Under the pieces are notes generated by a model that had not been told where the DNA came from, searched no databases, and saw nothing but the letters and a program-made list of their open reading frames with translations. A program made the position numbers and the translations under genes. Source: Hominimerdicola alba (lineage in GTDB: Bacteria > Bacillota > Clostridia > Oscillospirales > Ruminococcaceae). Taken from it: a stretch of 64,000 nt of DNA. Where the stretch lies: the NCBI RefSeq assembly GCF_900109655.1, contig NZ_FOAT01000014.1:1-64000 (forward strand). Direction: 5' to 3'. Shown here one piece after another: positions 24,522-32,979 of the stretch; the first letter of the stretch is position 1; every line of letters begins with the position of its first letter.

Positions 24522-25473
24522 GCTTTATGGCGCGTATTTCCGCATAGTTTCCAAATTACTGAGCGAGCACGCCATCACCGACAGTGAGGTATATTCAATC
24601 ATCGCCGAGGATGGCTTTCGGGACACAGGGCTGTTCCTTACGAAAAAGCTTATGCCGCAGAATGACGGTTCTGATTGGGGTCTTTTCAAGCGTGACAAGG
24701 TGGGAGTTCTCCACCCTGTAACTGTCAGTGAACCGCCACATATCCTGACAACGCTCCAAAAACGCTGGCTTCGCTCAAAGCTTGACGACCCGCGGCTGTG
24801 TCTGTTTCTTGATGACCGTGAGCTCAAAAGTCTCTGCGAAAAAGTGGCTGATGTACCGCCATTATATCCCCATGATGTATTCCGATATGTAGATAAATAC
24901 AGCGACGGAGACCCATTCACCAAGACCGATTACCGTAAAAATTTTAGAGCTGTACTATCTGCTCTCAAACAGAAACAGCTGATTGAGATAAGCTATGTCA
25001 GCAGGACAGGCAAATCAATTGTAGGTAAATTTTTACCATACAAACTGGAGTACTCCCACCGTGACGATAAGTTCCGTGTTTTCTGCACATCAGCACTGAA
25101 AGGTTCTGTGGTAATAAATCTGGCAAGGATAGAGACCGTATCTCCTGCAAAAAGTTCGGGTGTGATACCACCGCCTGATGAAAACTCTCTGCGCTGTGAT
25201 GAACCAATTGAGTTAACAGTCAGCAAGGAACGTCGCGCTGATGAGCGTTTTCTGATGGAGTTTGCGCCATACGAAAAGCGCACCGAGCGCATAGAGGGTT
25301 CGGATAAGGTCAGCGTGAAACTTTGGTACGACAAAAGCGACGAGACCGACCTGCTGGTGCGTCTGCTTGGCTTCGGTCCTGTTCTGGAGATCAAGGGTCC
25401 TCAAGAGATACGCCAAAAAGCTGCGGAAAGGGTCAGGAAACAGTGGAAGATTCTTCATTCGGATAGAAAATAA
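24496..25473 (+). CDS. WYL-domain protein, second of a tandem pair
   Basis: About 325 residues. Residues about 155-240 are the WYL domain (QLIEISYVSRTGKSIVGKFL), followed by a WCX-like C-terminal region. The start is uncertain: GGAGGTGAGG at 24492-24501 would best serve a start near 24505, where the codon is ATC; GTG at 24496 and ATG at 24481 are the canonical choices. I give 24496, which overlaps the first WYL gene by 26 bp. Partner or paralogue of the upstream protein; the pair probably acts as a heteromer (inference). Confidence 0.7.
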   Translation: MRTIKIFSELYGAYFRIVSKLLSEHAITDSEVYSIIAEDGFRDTGLFLTKKLMPQNDGSDWGLFKRDKVGVLHPVTVSEPPHILTTLQKRWLRSKLDDPRLCLFLDDRELKSLCEKVADVPPLYPHDVFRYVDKYSDGDPFTKTDYRKNFRAVLSALKQKQLIEISYVSRTGKSIVGKFLPYKLEYSHRDDKFRVFCTSALKGSVVINLARIETVSPAKSSGVIPPPDENSLRCDEPIELTVSKERRADERFLMEFAPYEKRTERIEGSDKVSVKLWYDKSDETDLLVRLLGFGPVLEIKGPQEIRQKAAERVRKQWKILHSDRK

Positions 25474-25505
25474 AGTGCGTTCACCATATAGCGAACGCAC
25501 TTTTT
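25473..25505. terminator. Bidirectional terminator between WYL genes and alarmone synthetase
   Basis: AAGTGCGTTC (25473-25482) and GAACGCACTT (25493-25502) make a perfect 10-bp stem, with T-run at 25501-25505 for the plus strand and an A-rich stretch on the other side. Confidence 0.85.
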
Positions 25506-25508
25506 AAA

Positions 25509-26300
25509 TCAGTATATCGGAACATCGAAATTCTTGATTTTCTCAAACAGAATATCATCCTCAGACGGAATATCCGCCGCCATTTCTATCTCACTTCGGA
25601 TACTCAGCATCTCGTGGTCGGTGCTTGCTATGACCTCGGCACAGTCGCGAAGCCTGTCAACTATCTCCTGCTCGTTTTCAACCGCCTGCTTGTATTTCAG
25701 CTGATGTTCAAGGCTTGCCCAGAAATCCATGGCTATGGTGCGTATCTGTACTTCAACACGCATATCACGTTTCTCTTCTGCAAAAAACACAGGCACACTT
25801 ACTATCAGGTGAAGACTGCGGTAACCGTTGGGCTTCGGAGTCGCTATATAATCCTTTCGAGCGATAAGTGTGATGTCGTCCTGTTGGATAAGTGCATCAG
25901 CGATGGAATAAATATCGTCTATGTAGGCACAAATTACCCTGACGCCTGCAACGTCGCTGAGATTATGCTCTATATTATCGGGTGTCATAGCAACACCTTT
26001 GCGCTGTAGCTTTTCAGCGATGCTCGAAGTCCTTTTCAGACGTGTGCTGATAAACTCGATGGGGTTGCGGCGATAACGCACATTGAACTCGGTGTTCAGC
26101 ACGTCGAACTTTGTCTTGACCTCTTTGATGGCACAGGTGTACATCATCATAAGCTCCTTGTACTCCACCATTGTGCCTATCAGCTGCTTCGTATGACTGT
26201 ATACCATCTCAACTTCATCGGAACTGAGTGCAGGCAGTTCAAGTTCGGGTGAATTTATCACCTCGGTGAACAGCTCATCGAATTTTTGCTCGCGGCTCAT
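25509..26300 (-). CDS. Small alarmone synthetase, RelQ/RelP-like GTP pyrophosphokinase
   Basis: Protein of 263 residues making (p)ppGpp from GTP or GDP and ATP, without the hydrolase and regulatory domains of long Rel. RelA/SpoT synthetase motifs are visible: DVAGVRVICAYIDDIYSIAD, KDYIATPKPNGYRSLHLIV and VEVQIRTIAMDFWASLEH. A helical region precedes the synthetase (about 1-80), making it a little longer than typical RelQ. GGAGG precedes the ATG. It is a single gene, convergent with the WYL pair. Confidence 0.9.
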   Translation of the reverse strand: MSREQKFDELFTEVINSPELELPALSSDEVEMVYSHTKQLIGTMVEYKELMMMYTCAIKEVKTKFDVLNTEFNVRYRRNPIEFISTRLKRTSSIAEKLQRKGVAMTPDNIEHNLSDVAGVRVICAYIDDIYSIADALIQQDDITLIARKDYIATPKPNGYRSLHLIVSVPVFFAEEKRDMRVEVQIRTIAMDFWASLEHQLKYKQAVENEQEIVDRLRDCAEVIASTDHEMLSIRSEIEMAADIPSEDDILFEKIKNFDVPIY

Positions 26301-26424
26301 TACATACCTCCTGTTCTCAGCGTAAAAGCATTATACTTTCGCGCAGCTTTTGTTATTTTATCATAATACCACGCCTGTGGGTGAAAAAAGCGTTATTTAT
26401 CTGAATTATCTGTGAAAACTTTCC

Positions 26425-27225
26425 TTATTTTTCCACACCGAAGAACTCAGCGACCTTATCATTGAATTCAGGCTGCTCATATGCGCCGTGACCATAGGCT
26501 TCTGTCATGTAAAGCCCACAGCCCAGCTTTTCTGCTATCTCCTTTGAAGCTTCAGGCGAAACAATCCTGTCCTGCTTGTCACCGATGACCAGAACAGGAC
26601 ATTTTATCTCTTCAAGCCTGTCATAAGTATCGCAGGTGAGACAGGCTTTTGTCATGCGCACAAAGGTCTGGGAATCTTTGGGACGTCCTGCCTTGACCAG
26701 CGCAGGCATTATCAGCTTGAATTTTTCAAGTCTTTCAGGCGGATAATTATACTTCATCGTGCTGATTACAAGTCCGTCGATATCGCCTTTTTCTGCCAGG
26801 CTGACCCATTCATCCACTGCACCGCGAACAACATCGTTATTTCGGGAAAGCGTGACTCCCAGTACCAGCTTTTTCACAAGTTCAGGGTGCTTTATAGCAA
26901 GATACTGAGCAGCCATACCACCCTGAGATACGCCCATAACGCAGGCATTTTCAAGTCCGAGGGCTTTCATAGCAGCAGCTACTTCATCACCTATATCCTC
27001 GGCAGTGTAGTTCTCCGGGATAACCTTTCTGCGATCAAATATATACACACGGAACTTTTTCGTGAACTGCCTGTACATCACCGCCAGTGTAAATCCCGTA
27101 CCCTTAACACGTTTCAGAGAAAGCCCGGGTATGATGACCATGACCTCTTCCCCGCTGCCGAAAACTGCGTAGTCAATACTCATTCCATTGATCTCTAAAG
27201 TGTCTTCCTTTACATTGTATAACAT
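26425..27225 (-). CDS. Alpha/beta-hydrolase
   Basis: Protein of 266 residues of the alpha/beta-hydrolase fold. The nucleophile Ser sits in GVSQGGMAAQYLA (about residues 98-110). The acid is in VIGDKQDRIVSPE, and the catalytic His is in EAYGHGAYEQ near the end. No signal peptide. It is similar to carboxylesterases and 2-hydroxymuconate-hydrolase-like proteins; the substrate is unknown. It starts 28 bp after a small membrane protein gene on the same strand. Confidence 0.85.
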   Translation of the reverse strand: MLYNVKEDTLEINGMSIDYAVFGSGEEVMVIIPGLSLKRVKGTGFTLAVMYRQFTKKFRVYIFDRRKVIPENYTAEDIGDEVAAAMKALGLENACVMGVSQGGMAAQYLAIKHPELVKKLVLGVTLSRNNDVVRGAVDEWVSLAEKGDIDGLVISTMKYNYPPERLEKFKLIMPALVKAGRPKDSQTFVRMTKACLTCDTYDRLEEIKCPVLVIGDKQDRIVSPEASKEIAEKLGCGLYMTEAYGHGAYEQPEFNDKVAEFFGVEK

Positions 27226-27253
27226 TGTTGTCTCCTTTAACTTTTATCTCTTT

Positions 27254-27565
27254 CTAAAAAACAGTTGTTATGAACTTCATTATCATAGACACCAGACCCA
27301 TCAGGATATTCACCACATACAGCACACCTGCACCACAGTTCAGCAATACACCTATGGCACAGCCAATTGCCGAAAGCTTGTATCCTGCATTGAAATCTTC
27401 CTTCACCGACTTCGCCGAGACCGCTACGCCCACAATGATCAACAGCATCATGGCAGTGCTGACAAGCATGATATTCAGCTTAGTGCATAAAAACACAAGC
27501 AGGATATTTATTATCCCGAATATGATACAGCCTTTCCATGACGATTTAGCATTCTGCTCTTCCAA
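27254..27565 (-). CDS. Small three-helix membrane protein, unknown function
   Basis: Protein of 103 residues with hydrophobic segments at about 13-28, 31-52 and 63-97. The cytoplasmic loop is charged (SAKSVKEDFNAGYK). No family was recognised. It probably shares a transcript with the hydrolase gene downstream. No promoter was found between it and the terminator at 27605-27633. Confidence 0.6.
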   Translation of the reverse strand: MEEQNAKSSWKGCIIFGIINILLVFLCTKLNIMLVSTAMMLLIIVGVAVSAKSVKEDFNAGYKLSAIGCAIGVLLNCGAGVLYVVNILMGLVSMIMKFITTVF

Positions 27566-27604
27566 AATTATCTCACCTATAAAACTTGTGCTGAAATAGT
27601 TAAT

Positions 27605-27633
27605 AAAAAACGGCTGCCTAAAAATGGCAGCCG
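27605..27633 (-). terminator. Terminator of the 41-residue protein gene
   Basis: CGGCTGCC (27611-27618) and GGCAGCCG (27626-27633) form an 8-bp stem. The A-run at 27605-27610 is the U-tract on the minus strand. Confidence 0.85.
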
Positions 27634-27638
27634 AAAAT

Positions 27639-27764
27639 TTACCGTTCTACGGAGTAATACTTGTTCAGCTTTGTTTTGAATATCTCCGTTACTATATCAG
27701 CAGTCACTATCGCTGCAACGACCGACACGAAAACGATAATAAATACTTTCAGACCCTTGCTCAT
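27639..27764 (-). CDS. 41-residue single-pass membrane protein
   Basis: Small gene framed by its own promoter (27814-27842) and terminator (27605-27633). The site AAGGCGGA lies 7 bp before the ATG. The product is a Lys-containing N-terminus, one strongly hydrophobic segment (LKVFIIVFVSVVAAIVTADI) and a basic C-terminus ending KYYSVER. Unknown function; it could be a regulatory membrane peptide or a small type I toxin-like peptide, with no antitoxin RNA evident. Confidence 0.65.
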   Translation of the reverse strand: MSKGLKVFIIVFVSVVAAIVTADIVTEIFKTKLNKYYSVER

Positions 27765-27813
27765 AATGTTCCGCCTTCCTTTCTTTAGTCTGGGTAACAA
27801 TTTTCTCACATAT

Positions 27814-27842
27814 ATTATACACTATTTTTCATAGAATTTCAA
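27814..27842 (-). promoter_or_regulatory. Promoter of the 41-residue protein gene
   Basis: On the minus strand TTGAAA (27837-27842), 17 bp, TATAAT (27814-27819). The -35 box overlaps the last codons of the flavoprotein gene. Confidence 0.75.
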
Positions 27843-28414
27843 GTACCTTTGCACAAATAATTACTGATTTCGGCTTTGGCTGCCGACATTATGCTTTCAA
27901 CATCTGCACCCCATATATCAAGACCCTCAGCCTTGAATAATACGCACTCCCCTATCCCGTAAAAATCCCGAGCAAGAGCTTTAACGTACCCGAAGCCGTA
28001 TTCTTCCGAGAAAACAGTTCCTCCCGCTGTGGTGACATAGTAGAGTTTGCAAGCCTTGCATAGTCCACCGAAACTGCCGTCCGGTCGGCATTCAAAAGTC
28101 AGCCCAGCAACGGTAATCTCTTCAAAGAACTGTTTAAGCGCCGCAGGAAATGACATATCCCAGAAAGGCGCGGCAACAACTATCACATCGGCTTCGGCAA
28201 AAAGCCTAGCGTGAAGAAACATCTTATCTGAAAAATCTCCGGCGGCACAGGCTTTGTCCCTTTTGGCAAGATAAGCCGCATTCGTCCGAGGAAAATCGTA
28301 CTCGCAAAGCTTCACGCGTGTGACATTACCGCCAAGCTTTTCAAGCACCAGTTCGCCCAGTACAGCTGTCCTTGAATTCTCTCTTACTGTCGCATCAATA
28401 TAAAGCACTTTCAT
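27839..28414 (-). CDS. Flavodoxin-fold NAD(P)H oxidoreductase, azoreductase-like
   Basis: Protein of 191 residues of the flavodoxin_2 (AzoR/NQO-like) family. The FMN phosphate loop is in DATVRENSRTAVL, followed by the typical VVAAPFWDMSFPAALKQFFE and TTAGGTVFSEEYGFGY segments. It probably reduces quinones, azo compounds or other acceptors with NAD(P)H in the cytosol. Several Cys residues are present. It is a single gene, and no promoter was clearly recognised upstream; a short inverted repeat (GCGGAA/TTCCGC) sits in the gap to the HD-GYP gene. Confidence 0.8.
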   Translation of the reverse strand: MKVLYIDATVRENSRTAVLGELVLEKLGGNVTRVKLCEYDFPRTNAAYLAKRDKACAAGDFSDKMFLHARLFAEADVIVVAAPFWDMSFPAALKQFFEEITVAGLTFECRPDGSFGGLCKACKLYYVTTAGGTVFSEEYGFGYVKALARDFYGIGECVLFKAEGLDIWGADVESIMSAAKAEISNYLCKGT

Positions 28415-28507
28415 GTTCCAGCCCCTTTATGTTTCAGATCATTTATGTGCCTTGGTACAAAGATGAGCGGAAATGCACCGCACTTCCGCACACTAAATAT
28501 CCTGTCA

Positions 28508-29977
28508 TCACAGCCCGTATATCGACATTGCCATGAGTATACTGCCGACTATTCCGCGAAGTTCTGCTATAACATCTGGCGTAGTATCGACTATCAGCTT
28601 CCAGTCGCCGCTTACGGCTGCTGCTTCCAGCTTTGCGGCACTTTCACTTATTGAGATTGCGCCGATAGTCTTGGAAGCACTTTTCAGCGAATGAACATAT
28701 ACCCTGTACTGATCAGCGTTTCCGCAGGCTAAACATTCTTCAAGATGCCTTATCCTGTCATCTGAACTTCCTGTGTACTCAGTCAGCATCTCGGCATAGA
28801 ACTCGGTGTCGTTCATGCAGTACTTCATGCCAATGGCGGTATCGAGTCCGCCAGCTTCAAGCATGGACAAAAAACCGAAAACTAAGTCTTTATCTGAATT
28901 GATATTTTGCTCAACAGTTACGCCGTTATCACCTACACGATAAGAATCGGGATCCTCTCTCATGCTGTACTCAGTGTCCTCGTCGATCATATCAAGCATT
29001 ATCTGGGCGAATTTGGGATCAAACTGCGTGCCCATGTTGTTTCTGAACTCGCTCCTGATATACTCCTGTGCATAAACATCATGATAGCTTCTTCTCGAAC
29101 TCATTGCATCATAAGCATCAGCCACGGTTATTATGCGAACTTCCATGGGTATATCCTCGCCTTTGAGACCATCGGGATATCCTGTGCCGTCGTACCTCTC
29201 GTGATGCCATCTGGCGGCGACCGCAAGCTGTGGCATCTCGCTGATATTTTTCAGGATATCATATCCGACCCCGGGGTGAGTTTTTATTATGTCAAATTCT
29301 TCGGGAGTGAGCTTTGTAGGCTTGTTTATAACATAATCGGGCACGCCGATCTTGCCAATATCGTGCAGAAGACCCATCATATAGATCTTTTCCTGCTCTT
29401 TTTCTGAAAGACCTGCGCTCCTTGCTATCTCTCTTGAATATTCAGCAACGCGGGTGGAATGACCGTTAGTGTACTTATCCTTTGCGTCTACTGCCCCCGC
29501 AAGGGTCTGAACCACCTGCATGGATAATCTTTCGTTCCGACGATGTTCCTCTATAATGCTTGAGCTGAGTTTTTTAGCTTCGCTTTTAAGATCGCGCTGA
29601 AGCTTGTTGAGCTCGATGGTATTCTTTACACGCAGAAGAAGCACCGAAGCCACAAAAGGCTTCACAACAAAATCAGACGCACCCGCCGTAAGTGCTTTTG
29701 TCTCGGTATCGGAATCTGTATCCGCCGTAAGTATTATAACAGGGATATCCCTAAGTTCGTGGTTTGATTTAAGTTTCTGCAATGTATCAAAACCGTTCAT
29801 GCCCGTCAGATGTAAATCAAGTAAAATTAGATCGGGCTTGTTTTCCTTTACATATTCAAGCAAAGCCTCACCGGAATCAAGGCAATCAACAGTATACCCA
29901 TAAAGACTGAGTATACGATCTGCGATTTTAAGGTTTCCTCTGTCATCATCAATAACAGCTACTCTGTATTGCTCCAT
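28508..29977 (-). CDS. Response regulator with HD-GYP phosphodiesterase and HPt-like domain
   Basis: Protein of 489 residues. Residues 1-125 are a receiver (DLILLDLHLTGMNGF with the phospho-Asp). A short coiled linker follows. Residues about 150-345 are an HD-GYP domain with LLHDIGKIGVPD, HHERYDGTGYP and the intact GYP, so cyclic-di-GMP hydrolysis is expected. The C-terminal about 95 residues resemble an HPt domain (YVHSLKSASKTIGA, with His). It starts 20 bp after a stand-alone receiver gene, so the two form a phosphorelay-like pair. Confidence 0.85.
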   Translation of the reverse strand: MEQYRVAVIDDDRGNLKIADRILSLYGYTVDCLDSGEALLEYVKENKPDLILLDLHLTGMNGFDTLQKLKSNHELRDIPVIILTADTDSDTETKALTAGASDFVVKPFVASVLLLRVKNTIELNKLQRDLKSEAKKLSSSIIEEHRRNERLSMQVVQTLAGAVDAKDKYTNGHSTRVAEYSREIARSAGLSEKEQEKIYMMGLLHDIGKIGVPDYVINKPTKLTPEEFDIIKTHPGVGYDILKNISEMPQLAVAARWHHERYDGTGYPDGLKGEDIPMEVRIITVADAYDAMSSRRSYHDVYAQEYIRSEFRNNMGTQFDPKFAQIMLDMIDEDTEYSMREDPDSYRVGDNGVTVEQNINSDKDLVFGFLSMLEAGGLDTAIGMKYCMNDTEFYAEMLTEYTGSSDDRIRHLEECLACGNADQYRVYVHSLKSASKTIGAISISESAAKLEAAAVSGDWKLIVDTTPDVIAELRGIVGSILMAMSIYGL

Positions 29978-29996
29978 ATACCCACACTCCTTTATA

Positions 29997-30359
29997 TCAT
30001 ATCTCTGTTCTGCTTAGAACATCCATAAGTTCAGGTGCGGAAACAGGCTTGCCTATGAATCCTACTGCACCAAGCTTTTCAGCTCTTTCACGGAGATCAT
30101 CGGTGATAGTGCCAGACATCAGGCAGACATTTGTATCACTTATCCCGCTGTCACCGCGGATTTTTTCAAGCACATCAAGGCCGTTTTCACCCGGCATCTC
30201 AACATCAAGAAGCATAAGATCGGTTTTTTCGCTTTTGAGAAGCGCCACGCCCTGTGCTCCGCTTGATGCACTAAAAAAATCATGACCTGTTTTTTTCAAT
30301 ATAAATCCTATCATTCTGACAGCCATGCTGTCATCATCAACTATAAGTATCCTTGACAT
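29997..30359 (-). CDS. Stand-alone receiver domain protein
   Basis: Protein of 120 residues that is only a CheY-like receiver: acidic pocket IVDDDS, phospho-Asp in LMLLDVEMPGENGL, and Lys in IGKPVSAPEL. The start at 30359 (MSRILIV) is chosen because GGGGGT lies upstream and a CheY domain begins there. The earlier in-frame ATG would add 13 unrelated residues. It lies directly before the HD-GYP/HPt protein gene; a cognate kinase is not in the neighbourhood. Confidence 0.85.
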   Translation of the reverse strand: MSRILIVDDDSMAVRMIGFILKKTGHDFFSASSGAQGVALLKSEKTDLMLLDVEMPGENGLDVLEKIRGDSGISDTNVCLMSGTITDDLRERAEKLGAVGFIGKPVSAPELMDVLSRTEI

Positions 30360-30508
30360 TCTTATACCCCCGAAACGGTCAGTTTCAATATAAAACAATC
30401 ATTTAGGCATTATAATTATATCACATTGAATAAAAATAATCAAGCAGTTATTAATGAATTATTTTATGGTTAAATTTTTTGGATTTAAGAATTATCTTGC
30501 ATAGAGGT

Positions 30509-31210
30509 TCAGAATGCTTCCTTGCTGACGTATGAGAAAAGCATATCACGGAGCTTGCTCTCCTTGGTCCTGCTAACAGGGAGAGTGGTGTTATCCTCCA
30601 TTACGACTCTTTTACCACCTACCCTTAGCACTTTAGGCAAAGAAATCAAATATCCCCTGTGTATCCTGAAAAAGCCGTACTGTGAAAGATCCTCCTCGTA
30701 ATCGCTTATATTCCCACGTACGGAAAAACTTTCCTCGGCGGTGCTTATGATAACGTTCTGATTATGTGCTTCAATAAAAAGTATATCCGACAAGGATATG
30801 CGCTGTTCGCCGTCAGCAGTCTTTACCCACAGCATTTTGCTGCTTTCCAGCTTGTCAAGCACATGATCGATAACTTCCTTTATCTTCTGTTTATCCGCGG
30901 GCTTTGTGAGGTATCTCAGTGCATTTACTTCATAACCTTTTATAGCATATTCAATATGTGCTGTGAGAAAAACTATGCACACATCGGAACTTAGTTCCCG
31001 TATTTTTCTGGCAAGGGTGATACCGTCAATCTCCGGCATTTCAATATCGAGAAATACGACATCATACGCCTTGCGCCTGAAGCCTTTAAGAAGTTCTTCA
31101 CCGCTGTTATATCCATCGGTTATCATATCAAGACTGCTGTAAAGCTCGTCAAGATTCTTTTTCAGATCGCAGATAAAACGCTGTTCATCATCGCACACAG
31201 CTATGCGCAT
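30509..31210 (-). CDS. LytTR-family response regulator
   Basis: Transcription factor of 233 residues. Residues 1-120 are a receiver (AVCDDEQ, VVFLDIEMPEIDG, TKPADKQKI). Residues about 140-233 are a LytTR DNA-binding domain (LFIEAHNQNVII, FFRIHRGYLISL). The start at 31210 is chosen because the receiver starts there and AGGTG lies upstream; the longer in-frame extension is not part of the fold. It is an orphan: no LytS/AgrC-type kinase is adjacent. Its promoter is at 31260-31288. Confidence 0.9.
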   Translation of the reverse strand: MRIAVCDDEQRFICDLKKNLDELYSSLDMITDGYNSGEELLKGFRRKAYDVVFLDIEMPEIDGITLARKIRELSSDVCIVFLTAHIEYAIKGYEVNALRYLTKPADKQKIKEVIDHVLDKLESSKMLWVKTADGEQRISLSDILFIEAHNQNVIISTAEESFSVRGNISDYEEDLSQYGFFRIHRGYLISLPKVLRVGGKRVVMEDNTTLPVSRTKESKLRDMLFSYVSKEAF

Positions 31211-31259
31211 TTTCAACACCTGCCTGTTCATATCGTGTATTTGAATCATCCTTGATAAT

Positions 31260-31288
31260 ATTATACCATAAGCTGTCAAAGGTTTCAA
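31260..31288 (-). promoter_or_regulatory. Promoter of the LytTR regulator gene
   Basis: On the minus strand TTGAAA (31283-31288), 17 bp, TATAAT (31260-31265). A perfect TTGACA also sits inside the spacer but is too close to the -10. Confidence 0.75.
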
Positions 31289-31369
31289 TAGTTGTGGAAT
31301 AATTTTCAAAAATCCCTCACGAATGATAATATTCCGCAATTTTTGGTGAGTTTTTTAACATAACCGCTA

Positions 31370-31398
31370 TTGACAAACATTCTAAAATATGCCATAAT
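31370..31398 (+). promoter_or_regulatory. Promoter of the nucleotidyltransferase gene
   Basis: TTGACA (31370-31375), 17 bp, CATAAT (31393-31398), 57 bp before the start codon. Confidence 0.75.
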
Positions 31399-31454
31399 AT
31401 CTTAAAAGAATATTTTTATAGTACAAAAAAATTTAATCAAGGAGATAAATTATA

Positions 31455-32363
31455 ATGAGTGCAACTCTGGTAATAATGGCAGCCGGACTTGGTTCAAGGT
31501 TCAAGGGCGGTATAAAGCAGCTGGAACCTTTTGGCCCCAACGGCGAAATAATAATGGATTATTCAATATTCGATGCGGTACGCGCAGGCTTTGACAAGGT
31601 AGTATTTATCATCAGGCGAGATATCCGAGAGGCTTTCGACGAGATGATAGGCAACCGAATAGGTGCGCAGGTAAAGGTTGACTACGTGTATCAGGAGCTG
31701 GACTGCCTGCCGACAGGCTACACCGTTCCCGAGGGCAGAGTTAAGCCCTGGGGTCACGGACACGCTGTATGCTGCTGCAAGGGCATCGTAAACGAGCCTT
31801 TTGCAGTTATCAATGCAGACGACTTCTACGGCAAAGAGGCTTTCAAAATACTGCATGACTATCTTTCCGAGGAACAGACAGGCGACAAGCTGAAAATGTC
31901 CATGGCAGGCTTCGTGCTAAAAAACACCCTCAGCGACAACGGCGCTGTAAACAGGGGTGTCTGCAAGGTGGATGACAACAATATGCTGGTAGATGTTGAA
32001 GAAACTTATAATATCCGCCGTGAAGCAGACGGCAGAGTTCTTTCAGGCAAGGAAGAAACAAAAGAGCTCAGCGAGGACAGCTATGTTTCCATGAATATGT
32101 GGGGCTGCCCTGCGGGATTCATAGACAGGCTGAACAGACGTTTTGAGGAATTCCTTGAAAAGAACGGCACAAGCCTTACCTCGGAATTTCTTCTTCCCGA
32201 GGGTATCGACTACATGATAAAGCACGGCGAAGCAGACTGCAAGCTATTGGAAAGCCGCGACAAATGGTTCGGCGTTACCTACGCTGAGGACAAACCATCA
32301 GTCAAGGCTGCTATTTCTCAACTGATAGCTGACGGTGCTTATCCGGAAAAGCTCTGGAAATAA
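31455..32363 (+). CDS. Sugar-phosphate nucleotidyltransferase-family protein
   Basis: Protein of 302 residues with the NTP-transferase fold. The N-terminal MAAGLGSRFKGGIKQLEPFG is the nucleotide-binding loop with Lys. HGHAVCCCKGIVNEPFAVINADDFYG contains the metal-binding Asp pair. It resembles nucleotidylyltransferases that activate sugars or phosphocholine for cell-surface glycans; the substrate cannot be told. AAGGAG precedes the ATG. It is a single gene with its own promoter and terminator. Confidence 0.85.
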   Translation: MSATLVIMAAGLGSRFKGGIKQLEPFGPNGEIIMDYSIFDAVRAGFDKVVFIIRRDIREAFDEMIGNRIGAQVKVDYVYQELDCLPTGYTVPEGRVKPWGHGHAVCCCKGIVNEPFAVINADDFYGKEAFKILHDYLSEEQTGDKLKMSMAGFVLKNTLSDNGAVNRGVCKVDDNNMLVDVEETYNIRREADGRVLSGKEETKELSEDSYVSMNMWGCPAGFIDRLNRRFEEFLEKNGTSLTSEFLLPEGIDYMIKHGEADCKLLESRDKWFGVTYAEDKPSVKAAISQLIADGAYPEKLWK

Positions 32364-32376
32364 TCTAAACAAAAAT

Positions 32377-32408
32377 TGCGCTCGACTATATGATCGGGCG
32401 CATTTTTT
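32377..32408 (+). terminator. Terminator of the nucleotidyltransferase gene
   Basis: TGCGCTCGA (32377-32385) pairs with TCGGGCGCA (32394-32402), including a T-G pair, followed by TTTTTT. Confidence 0.8.
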
Positions 32409-32436
32409 ATTGCACATATTTTTGGACTATTACAAC

Positions 32437-32468
32437 AAAAAAGCGGGTGCTGACGATGTAGCACCCGC
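32437..32468 (-). terminator. Terminator of the leuC-leuD operon
   Basis: GCGGGTGCT (32443-32451) and AGCACCCGC (32460-32468) form a perfect stem. The A-run 32437-32442 gives the U-tract on the minus strand. Confidence 0.85.
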
Positions 32469-32478
32469 ATTAATATTC

Positions 32479-32958
32479 TTATTTCAGAGAATTCAGCAGA
32501 CCATTCGAGTTGATTATCTTGATAAGGAACTCAGGGAAAGACTGACCCTGATAGGTCTCACCCTTGGTCTTGTTGGTGATAATACCTGAATCGAAATCGA
32601 TCTCAACTTCGTCGCCTGCCTCGATCTTCTCGGAAGCCTCTTCGCACTCGATTATCGGCAGACCGATATTGATGGCATTTCTGTAAAATATTCTTGCAAA
32701 GCTCTTAGCGATAACGCAGGAGATACCGGTTGCCTTGATAGAAGCAGGAGCGTGCTCTCTGGAAGAACCGCAGCCGAAATTGGCTTTAGCTACCATTATA
32801 TCGCCTTTCTTGACGTTCTTTGCAAAATCTATGTCGATATCCTCCATGCAGTGCTGAGCCAGCTCTTCCATATTGGAACTGTTGAGGTATCTTGCAGGGA
32901 TAATAACGTCTGTATCAACGTTATCCCCATATTTATGTACTTTTCCGCAAGCCTTCAT
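32479..32958 (-). CDS. leuD: 3-isopropylmalate dehydratase small subunit
   Basis: Swivelling-domain subunit of 159 residues of isopropylmalate isomerase (leucine synthesis). The characteristic [14 protein letters not shown] and [13 protein letters not shown] motifs are present. Length fits the short archaeal/clostridial LeuD type. It is last in a leftward transcript after leuC and an unknown small gene. LeuA and LeuB are not in the window. Confidence 0.95.
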   Translation of the reverse strand: MKACGKVHKYGDNVDTDVIIPARYLNSSNMEELAQHCMEDIDIDFAKNVKKGDIMVAKANFGCGSSREHAPASIKATGISCVIAKSFARIFYRNAINIGLPIIECEEASEKIEAGDEVEIDFDSGIITNKTKGETYQGQSFPEFLIKIINSNGLLNSLK

Positions 32959-32979
32959 TCTATGAAAACTCCTTTCAAC

